Positions 17,285-22,998 of a DNA stretch of 22,998 nt are shown piece after piece. Made by a program: the position numbers and the translations under genes. Origin of the DNA: Gammaproteobacteria bacterium. Lineage in GTDB: Bacteria > Pseudomonadota > Gammaproteobacteria > Pseudomonadales > Halomonadaceae. The notes under the pieces were generated by a model. The model worked only from the letters and a program-made list of their open reading frames with translations, was not told where the DNA came from and did not search any database. The stretch spans positions 1-22,998 of the forward strand of contig JAMCZP010000372.1 in the NCBI GenBank assembly GCA_023485185.1, read 5' to 3'. Each line of letters opens with the position of its first letter. Position 1 is the stretch's first letter.

Positions 17285-18456
17285 GCAGCTGCCGATTGGC
17301 GATTATTGCGGACGATTTGTCTGGCGCGCTGGATACCGCCGCTCCGTTTGCCGCGAGGGGAGCAGACGCCCGCGTGGTGATTAGCCTTGAGGCATTAGCC
17401 AAAACGCTTGATACGTGGCAAGGGCAGTTGCCAGAGGTTATCGCCGTAAATACTGAATCTCGCCACCTACCGGCCGACGAGGCGGCCAGCCGTGTGACGG
17501 AGGCTGTGCGATTGCTCAAGCGAGCTCACCCGCAGCAGTGGTTTAAAAAAGTGGACTCAACCCTGCGTGGCCAGGTAGTTGCAGAGTGCAGGGCCCTGCG
17601 CGAAGCGCTGAGCCTGCCGTTGCTTTTAGCCCCGGCGGTTCCCGCCCAGGGGCGAACAGTGCGCGATGCTGAAGTGTGGGTCGATGGTCAGCTACTGGCA
17701 GGCACGGTTTATCAACAAGATGCCCTTTCAGTGCCCATTATGGGCCCGATTGATCGGGCATTTGCTGCCAGCGGACTACCGCTGGAGCGCTATCGCCCTG
17801 GCCCAGGAATGCAACTGCCTAACGAGGACTGTATTGCCGATGCTGCTAGCGACGAAGAGCTTGCGAGCCTGTATGAGCGATTAGTTTCCACTAACGATGT
17901 TAGAACACTCGCCGGTGCAGCGGGCTTGGCAACGGCGATTGCCCAGCGCTGTTTTGGATCGCCGAATGCCTCGTATCGCTCGCTGAGTGGCGTAACCTCG
18001 TTGCTTTATGCAGTGGGGTCTAGAAGCCCACGCGCGGCTGAGCAGCTTCAGCAACTCTGCAAGAACTTTCCCAATGTGGCCGTTATCGAAGCGTGCATGG
18101 ATGTTCCTGCTAATGACTACGCGTTGAGTACTTGTGTCGTCGTGCCTGGAGCGGAAGTAGGGCGTACGGCAAGTGAGGTTGCTAAAGCAATGGCTGCCCA
18201 GGTGGCTGCAATTACTTTTACCTGGAACGGAATTGAGGAGAGTTTACTGTTCTTAACCGGTGGCGATATTGCAATGGCGGTGCTCTCCCGGAAGGGAGTG
18301 AGTTATATATCCGTTGAAGCCGAGTGGTCACCAGGGGTTGCCTTAGGGGTCATGGATGGCGATTGGCGACGTCGAGTAATTACCAAAGCTGGCGGGTTTG
18401 GTGATCAGCAACTGCTGGTGCGTCTGCAGCAACAGCTTGGCTTGCAACGTGAATAA
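17281..18456 (+). CDS. Four-carbon acid sugar kinase (DUF1537 family, DtnK/OtnK-like)
   Basis: A 391-residue DUF1537 kinase that phosphorylates C4 acid sugars (D-threonate, erythronate or 3-oxo-tetronates). Diagnostic motifs are present in order: IADDLSGALDTA (9-20), FKKVDSTLRGQ (88-98), GSRSPRAAEQL (about 245-255), TGGDIA (326-331) and KAGGFG (369-374). Length is a little short of the usual 410-450 residues, the difference apparently lying in the middle of the protein. Its ATG overlaps the pdxA-like stop by 4 nt. The kinase/PdxA2 pair is the known signature of D-threonate- or erythronate-type catabolism. The pathway ends in triose phosphate. Confidence 0.92.
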   Translation: MSSCRLAIIADDLSGALDTAAPFAARGADARVVISLEALAKTLDTWQGQLPEVIAVNTESRHLPADEAASRVTEAVRLLKRAHPQQWFKKVDSTLRGQVVAECRALREALSLPLLLAPAVPAQGRTVRDAEVWVDGQLLAGTVYQQDALSVPIMGPIDRAFAASGLPLERYRPGPGMQLPNEDCIADAASDEELASLYERLVSTNDVRTLAGAAGLATAIAQRCFGSPNASYRSLSGVTSLLYAVGSRSPRAAEQLQQLCKNFPNVAVIEACMDVPANDYALSTCVVVPGAEVGRTASEVAKAMAAQVAAITFTWNGIEESLLFLTGGDIAMAVLSRKGVSYISVEAEWSPGVALGVMDGDWRRRVITKAGGFGDQQLLVRLQQQLGLQRE

Positions 18457-18485
18457 ACATAAACACAACAAAATCCTTGTCGAGA

Positions 18486-18509
18486 TGGTTGCGCGATTGC
18501 AGGCAACCA
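18486..18509 (+). terminator. Weak hairpin after the kinase gene
   Basis: TGGTTGC (18486-18492) and GCAACCA (18503-18509) form a 7-bp stem with a 10-nt loop, 30 bp after the kinase stop. No T run follows, so it may be a 3'-end structure or a weak, possibly Rho-assisted, terminator before the TRAP promoter. Confidence 0.3.
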
Positions 18510-18516
18510 GCTAGGT

Positions 18517-18544
18517 TTGAAACTGGTGGTATGATACGTATACA
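18517..18544 (+). promoter_or_regulatory. Predicted promoter of the second TRAP operon
   Basis: -35 TTGAAA (18517-18522), 16-bp spacer, -10 TATACA (18539-18544). It lies about 80 bp before the dctP start. The spacer end and -10 are covered by the operator-like motif at 18529-18543, suggesting repression by a GntR protein. Confidence 0.45.
18529..18543 (+). promoter_or_regulatory. Candidate GntR-type operator, copy c (second TRAP operon)
   Basis: GTATGATACGTATAC is the most symmetric of the three copies. Outer arms GTAT and ATAC are perfectly inverted around 7 bp, and it also contains the palindrome ATACGTAT. It overlaps the predicted -10 of the dctP promoter and lies 80 bp before the dctP start. 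Confidence 0.55.
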
Positions 18545-18622
18545 GCTCTATGGTCGGTTACGTCGGCTGCCGCCACTCGCACTAAAACCAACAACAAATC
18601 TAATGGTTGTGAGGAGTACACG

Positions 18623-19624
18623 ATGAGTCACAAAAGCCAACGCCACCTCAGAATGGGCCGCCTATTGACTGCCTCGCTGATCGCGGCAGGTATTGGTTTT
18701 ACGGCTGCCGTTCAGGCAGCTGAAAACCTACGCTTCGCGCATGTTTATGAAACGTCTGAGCCGTTCCACAAATGGGCGCTATGGGCCGCTGATGAAATCG
18801 AAGAGCGTACCGATGGGCGCTATACCATGCAGGTGCACCCTGCCTCTTCGCTGGGTAAAGAGGAGGATATTAACGAAGGGCTCGAGTTAGGTACGGTGGA
18901 TGTTATCTATACCGGCACACAGTTTGCTGGGCGCTCTTATGGCCCCATCGGTATAGCTGGCGCGGCCTATATGTTCCGTGACTTTGATCACTGGCAGGCG
19001 TTTGCTGACAGTGAACTGTTTGAAGAGATCGCGCAGGGCTACCAGGATCAAACCGGCAACGTACCTATGGCGCTCAACTATTACGGCGAGCGTCATGTGA
19101 CCTCGAATACTCCCATCAATGAGCCAGCGGACATGCAAGGCCTCAAAATCCGCGTGCCTAACGCTCCGATGTACATGATGATGCCCCGTGCAGTTGGCGC
19201 TAACCCTACCCCTATCGCGTTCGACGAGGTTTATCTGGCGCTGCAGCAAGGCGTGGTAGACGCCCAGGAAAATCCGCTACCTACCATTCGTGCCAAGGCA
19301 TTCCATGAAGTACAGGACTACATCAACTTAACTGGCCATATTACTGATTCATTAATCACCATTGTCGGGGGGCCACGTTGGAATCAGCTAACTGAAGAGG
19401 ATCAACAGATATTCCGCGAGGTTTTCCAAGAGGCTGCCGAGAACAACACCAAGGATATCCAGCAAGCTGAAGAAGAGCTGGTCGTCTGGTTTGAAGAGCA
19501 GGGCAACACCATCAACGAAGTGGATCGCGATGTCTTTCGTGAGGCCGTAGTACCCGCCCATAACGGCGATGCTGCCACCTGGGATGAGGAAACTTACGAC
19601 CGTCTACAGGCTATCGGCCAATAA
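18623..19624 (+). CDS. dctP: TRAP transporter substrate-binding protein (DctP family), second system
   Basis: A 333-residue periplasmic receptor. The long signal peptide has a basic start (MSHKSQRHLRMGR), a hydrophobic core and probable cleavage near VQAA/EN. Family features are FAHVYETSEPFHKWALWAADEIEERTDGRY, NYYGERHVTS, and MQGLKIRVPNAPMY with carboxylate-binding R177. GVVDAQENPLPTI is also present, as is an acidic helical C-terminus. GAGGAG precedes the ATG. This type commonly binds sugar acids such as uronates or aldonates. Its neighbours (acid-sugar kinase, PdxA2, fuconate dehydratase) support an aldonate ligand. Confidence 0.94.
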   Translation: MSHKSQRHLRMGRLLTASLIAAGIGFTAAVQAAENLRFAHVYETSEPFHKWALWAADEIEERTDGRYTMQVHPASSLGKEEDINEGLELGTVDVIYTGTQFAGRSYGPIGIAGAAYMFRDFDHWQAFADSELFEEIAQGYQDQTGNVPMALNYYGERHVTSNTPINEPADMQGLKIRVPNAPMYMMMPRAVGANPTPIAFDEVYLALQQGVVDAQENPLPTIRAKAFHEVQDYINLTGHITDSLITIVGGPRWNQLTEEDQQIFREVFQEAAENNTKDIQQAEEELVVWFEEQGNTINEVDRDVFREAVVPAHNGDAATWDEETYDRLQAIGQ

Positions 19625-19639
19625 TCCAATCCTTTGTTA

Positions 19640-19667
19640 CCCCCTCCGCTCTTTTGAGCGGAGGGGG
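19640..19667 (+). terminator. Intercistronic hairpin between dctP and dctQ (second TRAP operon)
   Basis: A perfect 12-bp GC-rich stem, arms 19640-19651 and 19656-19667, with loop TTTT. It starts 15 nt after the dctP stop. No T run follows. Instead the dctQ ribosome site GGTGGAG begins at its 3' edge. It is better read as an mRNA stabiliser or translation-limiting structure than as a true terminator. Confidence 0.75.
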
Positions 19668-19681
19668 TGGAGTGTTGCGCC

Positions 19682-20224
19682 ATGAACAACCCAAGAGAAG
19701 ACTCACCGCCCATTGGTGACCCAATGGTCGATTTTGAATCTGCATTTGATGACGCCCCATTTAGGTTCAGTGATTATCGTATCGAGGATTATGTGACCCT
19801 GACGCTGTTTTGGGCGCTGATTCTGGTGGTGTTCGCTCAATTTTTTAGCCGCTATGTATTAGGCAGCTCGATTGGCTGGACTGAGGAGATAGCGCGCTAT
19901 CTGCTGATCGGGGTGGGCTTTCTGGGCAGCGCGATGGCGGCTCGTAACGGCAGCCACATTATGGTGGAGTTCTTCTATCACTACATGCCAGGGTGGCAGG
20001 CGCGCTTTCTGGAGCGACTGGTCAATCTTGTCAGCCTTACCTTTTATATAGCGTTGGCATGGGTGGCTTATCAATTGGCATCACGCACCAATAGCTTAAT
20101 GGTCTCCATCGATCTGCCTAAGAGCATCATCTATTTTGCCGTCTGTGCCGCGTTTGTCTTGATGGCCTTGCGCACCGTGCAGCGGCTCTATTTAAAGTAC
20201 CGAAACCGTAACAGTGCAGTGTGA
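19682..20224 (+). CDS. dctQ: TRAP transporter small permease (DctQ family), second system
   Basis: A 180-residue membrane protein with an acidic, soluble N-terminal stretch of about 35 residues before the first of four transmembrane segments. The family motif is GWTEEIARYLLIGVGFLG, followed by NGSHIMVEFF. ATG 19682 is preferred, with GGAG about 9 nt upstream. A GTG at 19667 in the same frame lies in the hairpin arm. It lies 60 bp before dctM, unlike the overlapping pair in the first TRAP operon. Confidence 0.92.
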   Translation: MNNPREDSPPIGDPMVDFESAFDDAPFRFSDYRIEDYVTLTLFWALILVVFAQFFSRYVLGSSIGWTEEIARYLLIGVGFLGSAMAARNGSHIMVEFFYHYMPGWQARFLERLVNLVSLTFYIALAWVAYQLASRTNSLMVSIDLPKSIIYFAVCAAFVLMALRTVQRLYLKYRNRNSAV

Positions 20225-20284
20225 ACGGTGGTTATTGGCGATGGCGTTTTTTATTGATATGCCCTTTTTAGTGAGAGGCTTCCC

Positions 20285-21664
20285 ATGTCCCGAATGTCCT
20301 TAATGCGCTGGCAAACGCCGATCGTGTCTCCCCTGCTGGCCGCTCTGGCGGTGCTGGGCTGCGTGATTTTACCGCTGATGGGCTACGATCTTGGCTTCCT
20401 GTTTTTCTCCCTGTTTACCATGCTGGTATTAGGGGTGCCTATCGCTGTCAGCTTGGCGGGTGCCTGTTTGATGTTTGTGCTGATTACCGGGCAAGTACCT
20501 AATATTGTTATCGCACACCGCATGATTAACGGCATCGACAGTTTTCCGCTGTTGGCGATTCCGTTCTTTATCTTCGCCGGCAGTTTGATGAATAACGGCG
20601 GTATTACCGAGCGGATTTTTAATTTTGCTAAGGCCCTGATGGGTTGGATGCGCGGTGGCTTGGGGCACGTGAATGTCGGTGCCAGCATCGTCTTCTCTGG
20701 GATGTCTGGGGCCGCAGTGGCGGACGCTGGTGGCCTTGGAATGATCGAAGTCAAAGCGATGAAAGACGCCGGTTACGATGAGGAGTTTGCAGTAGGAATT
20801 ACCGCTGCTTCATCTACCATCGGGCCGATTATTCCGCCCAGTCTACCCATGGTGATTTATGGTGTAATGGCATCTGCCTCAGTAGGTCAGCTGTTTGCCG
20901 CGGGGTTGATCCCAGGCCTATTGATGGGCGCTATGCTGATGCTGATGATCTTTATTATCTCCCGTCGACGTGGTTATACCCGCGATGCGGTGTTCTCGGT
21001 GCGCGTGCTCGGCCATACCTTCAAGCGGGCCTTCTTATCGCTAATGACCCCGGTCATTATCGTTGGCGGGATTATCACCGGTGCCTTTACGCCTACCGAA
21101 GCCGCCGTGGCGGCGGTGTTCTATGCGCTGCTACTTGGTGTGGTGGTTTACCGTACGCTAACCTGGCGCAAGCTTTTAAAAGTCAGCATGGAAACCATTG
21201 AGACCACCGCCGTCATTCTGTTCATTGTCTCTGCCGCCTCTATCTTTGCCTGGATTCTTACCAGCAATCAGGTCACGCAAAATGTGATCGCCTTAATGGG
21301 GCCTTTTGCCGACAGCAAACTCGCCGTGCTGATAATGGCTAATATCGTGCTGATTATCGTTGGCTGCTTTATGGAAACGATTGCGGCAATCACCATTTTA
21401 GTTCCCGTGCTGCTACCCATGGCGGTTGCAGTGGGCGTTGACCCCGTTCACTTCGGGGTGATTATGGTACTGAACCTGATGATTGGGTTGTTGACCCCTC
21501 CGGTCGGAATGGTGCTCTACGTGCTTTCCAGGGTGTCGAATGTCAGCTTTGAACGCTGCATGCGCGGCACCATACCGTTCCTGATCCCCTTGGTAATATG
21601 CCTGCTGTTAGTGACCTTTATTCCAGCCATCTCAATGTGGTTACCCACGCTGATTTATCGTTAG
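20285..21664 (+). CDS. dctM: TRAP transporter large permease (DctM family), second system
   Basis: A 459-residue translocation subunit, about 28 residues longer than the first copy, mainly from an added N-terminal hydrophobic segment (SPLLAALAVLGCVILPLMG). DctM blocks are LLAIPFFIFAGSLMNNGGITERIF, GLGHVNVGASIVFSGMSGAAVADAGGLGMIEVKAMKDAGY, GITAASSTIGPIIPPSLPMVIYG, GAFTPTEAAVAAVFYA and LTPPVGMVLYVLS. GAGAGG precedes the ATG. The two DctM proteins are clear paralogues but are too different to be a recent duplication. Confidence 0.94.
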   Translation: MSRMSLMRWQTPIVSPLLAALAVLGCVILPLMGYDLGFLFFSLFTMLVLGVPIAVSLAGACLMFVLITGQVPNIVIAHRMINGIDSFPLLAIPFFIFAGSLMNNGGITERIFNFAKALMGWMRGGLGHVNVGASIVFSGMSGAAVADAGGLGMIEVKAMKDAGYDEEFAVGITAASSTIGPIIPPSLPMVIYGVMASASVGQLFAAGLIPGLLMGAMLMLMIFIISRRRGYTRDAVFSVRVLGHTFKRAFLSLMTPVIIVGGIITGAFTPTEAAVAAVFYALLLGVVVYRTLTWRKLLKVSMETIETTAVILFIVSAASIFAWILTSNQVTQNVIALMGPFADSKLAVLIMANIVLIIVGCFMETIAAITILVPVLLPMAVAVGVDPVHFGVIMVLNLMIGLLTPPVGMVLYVLSRVSNVSFERCMRGTIPFLIPLVICLLLVTFIPAISMWLPTLIYR

Positions 21665-21720
21665 GCACTGTACGAGAAGTCGGCGAGCGCAGGCAGTTTT
21701 TGTACAAAGCCTAGGCACTG
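21662..21720. repeat. Paired 9-bp direct repeats flanking a palindrome
   Basis: TAGGCACTG occurs at 21662-21670 and 21712-21720, a 50-bp offset. Between them is the palindrome TTTGTACAAA (21699-21708), which with AGGC/GCCT on either side can fold into a small hairpin. The first repeat begins with the dctM stop codon. The function is unknown. Confidence 0.6.
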
Positions 21721-21760
21721 CCGGTAACGGATTAATAGAAAGATCAGGAGTATGTAACCC

Positions 21761-22837
21761 ATGACTGATACGTCGTCGGATTTTCGTGTAAAAGGTGAAG
21801 ACCTTAGTCGCTTTATGCAAACCGTGCTGACCGCGGCTGGTGCTGATCAACCCTCAGCAGAGGCAACGACATGGGCGCTGGTGACGGCCTCACGGATGGG
21901 CACCGACAGCCATGGGTTACGCCTATTGCCCCACTATCTGCAGGCATTGCAAGGTGGGCGCATTAACGGCGCTCCCAATATGGTATTTCACCAGCGCTTA
22001 GCGGCAACAGGGTTTTTAGACGCGGACGACGGTCTGGGGCACTTAGCGGGTTACACCGCCATAGAACACGCGATGGCGATGGCGGAAGACGCGGGTATAG
22101 GCGCAGTCGCGGTGGGTAATTCATCGCACTTTGGGGCGGCTGGATGCTATGCGCTGGCGGCAGCCGAACGCGGTTATGTAGGGTTGGCATTCTGTAATTC
22201 AGACCCTTTTGTACTGCTGCACGATGGCGCCAAGCCCTTTCACGGGACTAATCCTCTTGCCTTTGCGGCACCGGTAATGGGTGAGTTGCCCTACCTGTTG
22301 GATATGGCGACCAGTTCGGTGCCCTGGAATCGCGTACAGCAATACGGTGCAATTGGCCGTGAACTGCCAGATCAGGTAGCGGCGGATGCTACTGGAAAGG
22401 GGAGCCGCGACCCTCGTGAAATCGCCGCACTATTGCCGTTAGGAGGCAATGGTTTCGGCTTTAAGGGCGCAGGGCTGGGCGGCATGGTCGAGATACTCAG
22501 TTCAGTGCTTTCGGGTATGCAGCACGGTTTTAACCTGCTCCCAATGGGTGGGCCTGATATGGCAACGCCACGCGGGGTTGGGCATTTCTTTTTAGCCATG
22601 AAACCCGATGCATTTGTAGAAGAGGGGACTTTTGCCCGCAGGCTAGCTGAGTATCTAGCCGATTTACGAGCCCAGCCAGCCACCCAAGGCGCCCAAGTAA
22701 TGGCGCCAGGTGATCGCGAATGGCGCTGCCAGGCACAGCGCGATGCCGAAGGAATACCACTCGATTCTGCTAACCAATTAGCCTATGCCGAACTCGCCAG
22801 CCAGTACCGAATAACACCGGTCACTAAACTTCATTAA
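21761..22837 (+). CDS. Ldh2/malate-lactate dehydrogenase family oxidoreductase (NAD(P)-dependent)
   Basis: A 358-residue member of the Ldh_2 family (malate/L-lactate, sulfolactate, ureidoglycolate and 2,3-diketogulonate oxidoreductases), unrelated to Rossmann-fold LDH. Family marks are the catalytic histidine H51 in TDSHGLRLLPHYL, DGLGHLAGYTAIEHAM, GNSSHFGAAGCY (120-130) and FHGTNPLAFAAP. In the C-terminal part, GFKGAGLGGMVEILSSVLSG is seen. AGGAG lies 10 nt before the ATG. It is 96 bp after dctM and probably cotranscribed. Here it may interconvert an imported 2-hydroxyacid with its 2-keto form, or oxidise L-lactate from deoxysugar-acid cleavage. Confidence 0.9.
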   Translation: MTDTSSDFRVKGEDLSRFMQTVLTAAGADQPSAEATTWALVTASRMGTDSHGLRLLPHYLQALQGGRINGAPNMVFHQRLAATGFLDADDGLGHLAGYTAIEHAMAMAEDAGIGAVAVGNSSHFGAAGCYALAAAERGYVGLAFCNSDPFVLLHDGAKPFHGTNPLAFAAPVMGELPYLLDMATSSVPWNRVQQYGAIGRELPDQVAADATGKGSRDPREIAALLPLGGNGFGFKGAGLGGMVEILSSVLSGMQHGFNLLPMGGPDMATPRGVGHFFLAMKPDAFVEEGTFARRLAEYLADLRAQPATQGAQVMAPGDREWRCQAQRDAEGIPLDSANQLAYAELASQYRITPVTKLH

Positions 22838-22913
22838 AAGCTCGTTTGAAGGATAATGGTCAGAAATGCAGTAAAATGGCGGAAAATTCCAGGTTAACCA
22901 GGGGTGACTGCCT

Positions 22914-22998
22914 ATGAGCAGATACCGGATCGAGCGTAAAACGCTGTCCGAACAGGTCGCCGAACAGCTTGAGGCTGAGATTCTCGAGGGGCGGCTAA
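22914..22998 (+). CDS. GntR family transcriptional regulator, N-terminal part (cut by window edge)
   Basis: The first 28 codons, MSRYRIERKTLSEQVAEQLEAEILEGRL, show the opening helix of a GntR winged helix-turn-helix (L-x-EQVAEQL-x-x-x-I-x-x-G-x-L). GGGGTGA precedes ATG 22914. The rest lies beyond the window, so the effector subfamily (FCD is likely in such loci) cannot be seen. It sits at the end of the sugar-acid locus and is the best candidate to bind the three GTATGAYASKTATRY sites. Confidence 0.85.
   Translation, partial: MSRYRIERKTLSEQVAEQLEAEILEGRL

Overview
The window looks like a gammaproteobacterial chromosome, most likely a moderate halophile of the Halomonas type. This is inference. 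The grounds are moderate GC, two complete TRAP transporters in about 14 kb, acidic secreted binding proteins and a dense set of sugar-acid and organic-acid catabolic genes. I see no phage, insertion sequence, CRISPR, tRNA or rRNA, and the only broken gene is a sigma-54 regulator fragment.

Layout. (1) 1-2777, minus strand: a carbohydrate-type ABC importer in the order ATPase, binding protein, first permease (cut by the window edge), behind a recognisable promoter. (2) 2786-3160: remnant of an NtrC-type AAA+ regulator. (3) 3276-7300: a CoA-transferase/HMG-CoA-lyase-like pair on the minus strand, a divergent LysR gene with a T-N11-A dyad between them, then a convergent YdfG-like dehydrogenase. 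(4) 7579-11310: TRAP dctPQM followed by an HpaI-type aldolase. (5) 11345-15281, minus strand: an FAH-family enzyme, an L-fuconate dehydratase and an FAD-linked 2-hydroxyacid dehydrogenase. (6) 15522-18456, plus strand, divergent from (5): an SDR, a PdxA2-like dehydrogenase and a DUF1537 four-carbon acid-sugar kinase, joined by 4-nt overlaps. (7) 18623-22837: a second TRAP dctPQM and an Ldh2-type dehydrogenase. (8) 22914 to the end: the N-terminus of a GntR regulator.

How the genes fit together. Groups 5-8, and possibly 1, look like one sugar-acid utilisation locus. Uptake by the TRAP (and ABC) systems would feed two branches. In the first, the fuconate dehydratase makes a 2-keto-3-deoxy acid. 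That acid is then split either after SDR oxidation by the FAH protein (to pyruvate plus lactate) or directly by the HpaI aldolase (to pyruvate plus lactaldehyde). The FAD-linked and Ldh2-type dehydrogenases are candidates for oxidising the resulting 2-hydroxyacid. In the second branch, DUF1537 kinase and PdxA2 would take a C4 acid such as D-threonate or erythronate to triose phosphate. Exact substrates are inferred.

Two cross-cutting patterns stand out. A 15-bp motif, GTATGAYASKTATRY, occurs before the ABC operon, in the divergent 15.3-15.5 kb region, and on the promoter of the second TRAP operon. It is a natural candidate operator for the GntR protein at the right edge. In addition, all three transport operons carry a strong hairpin exactly between the binding-protein gene and the first membrane-protein gene, which would favour excess periplasmic binding protein.
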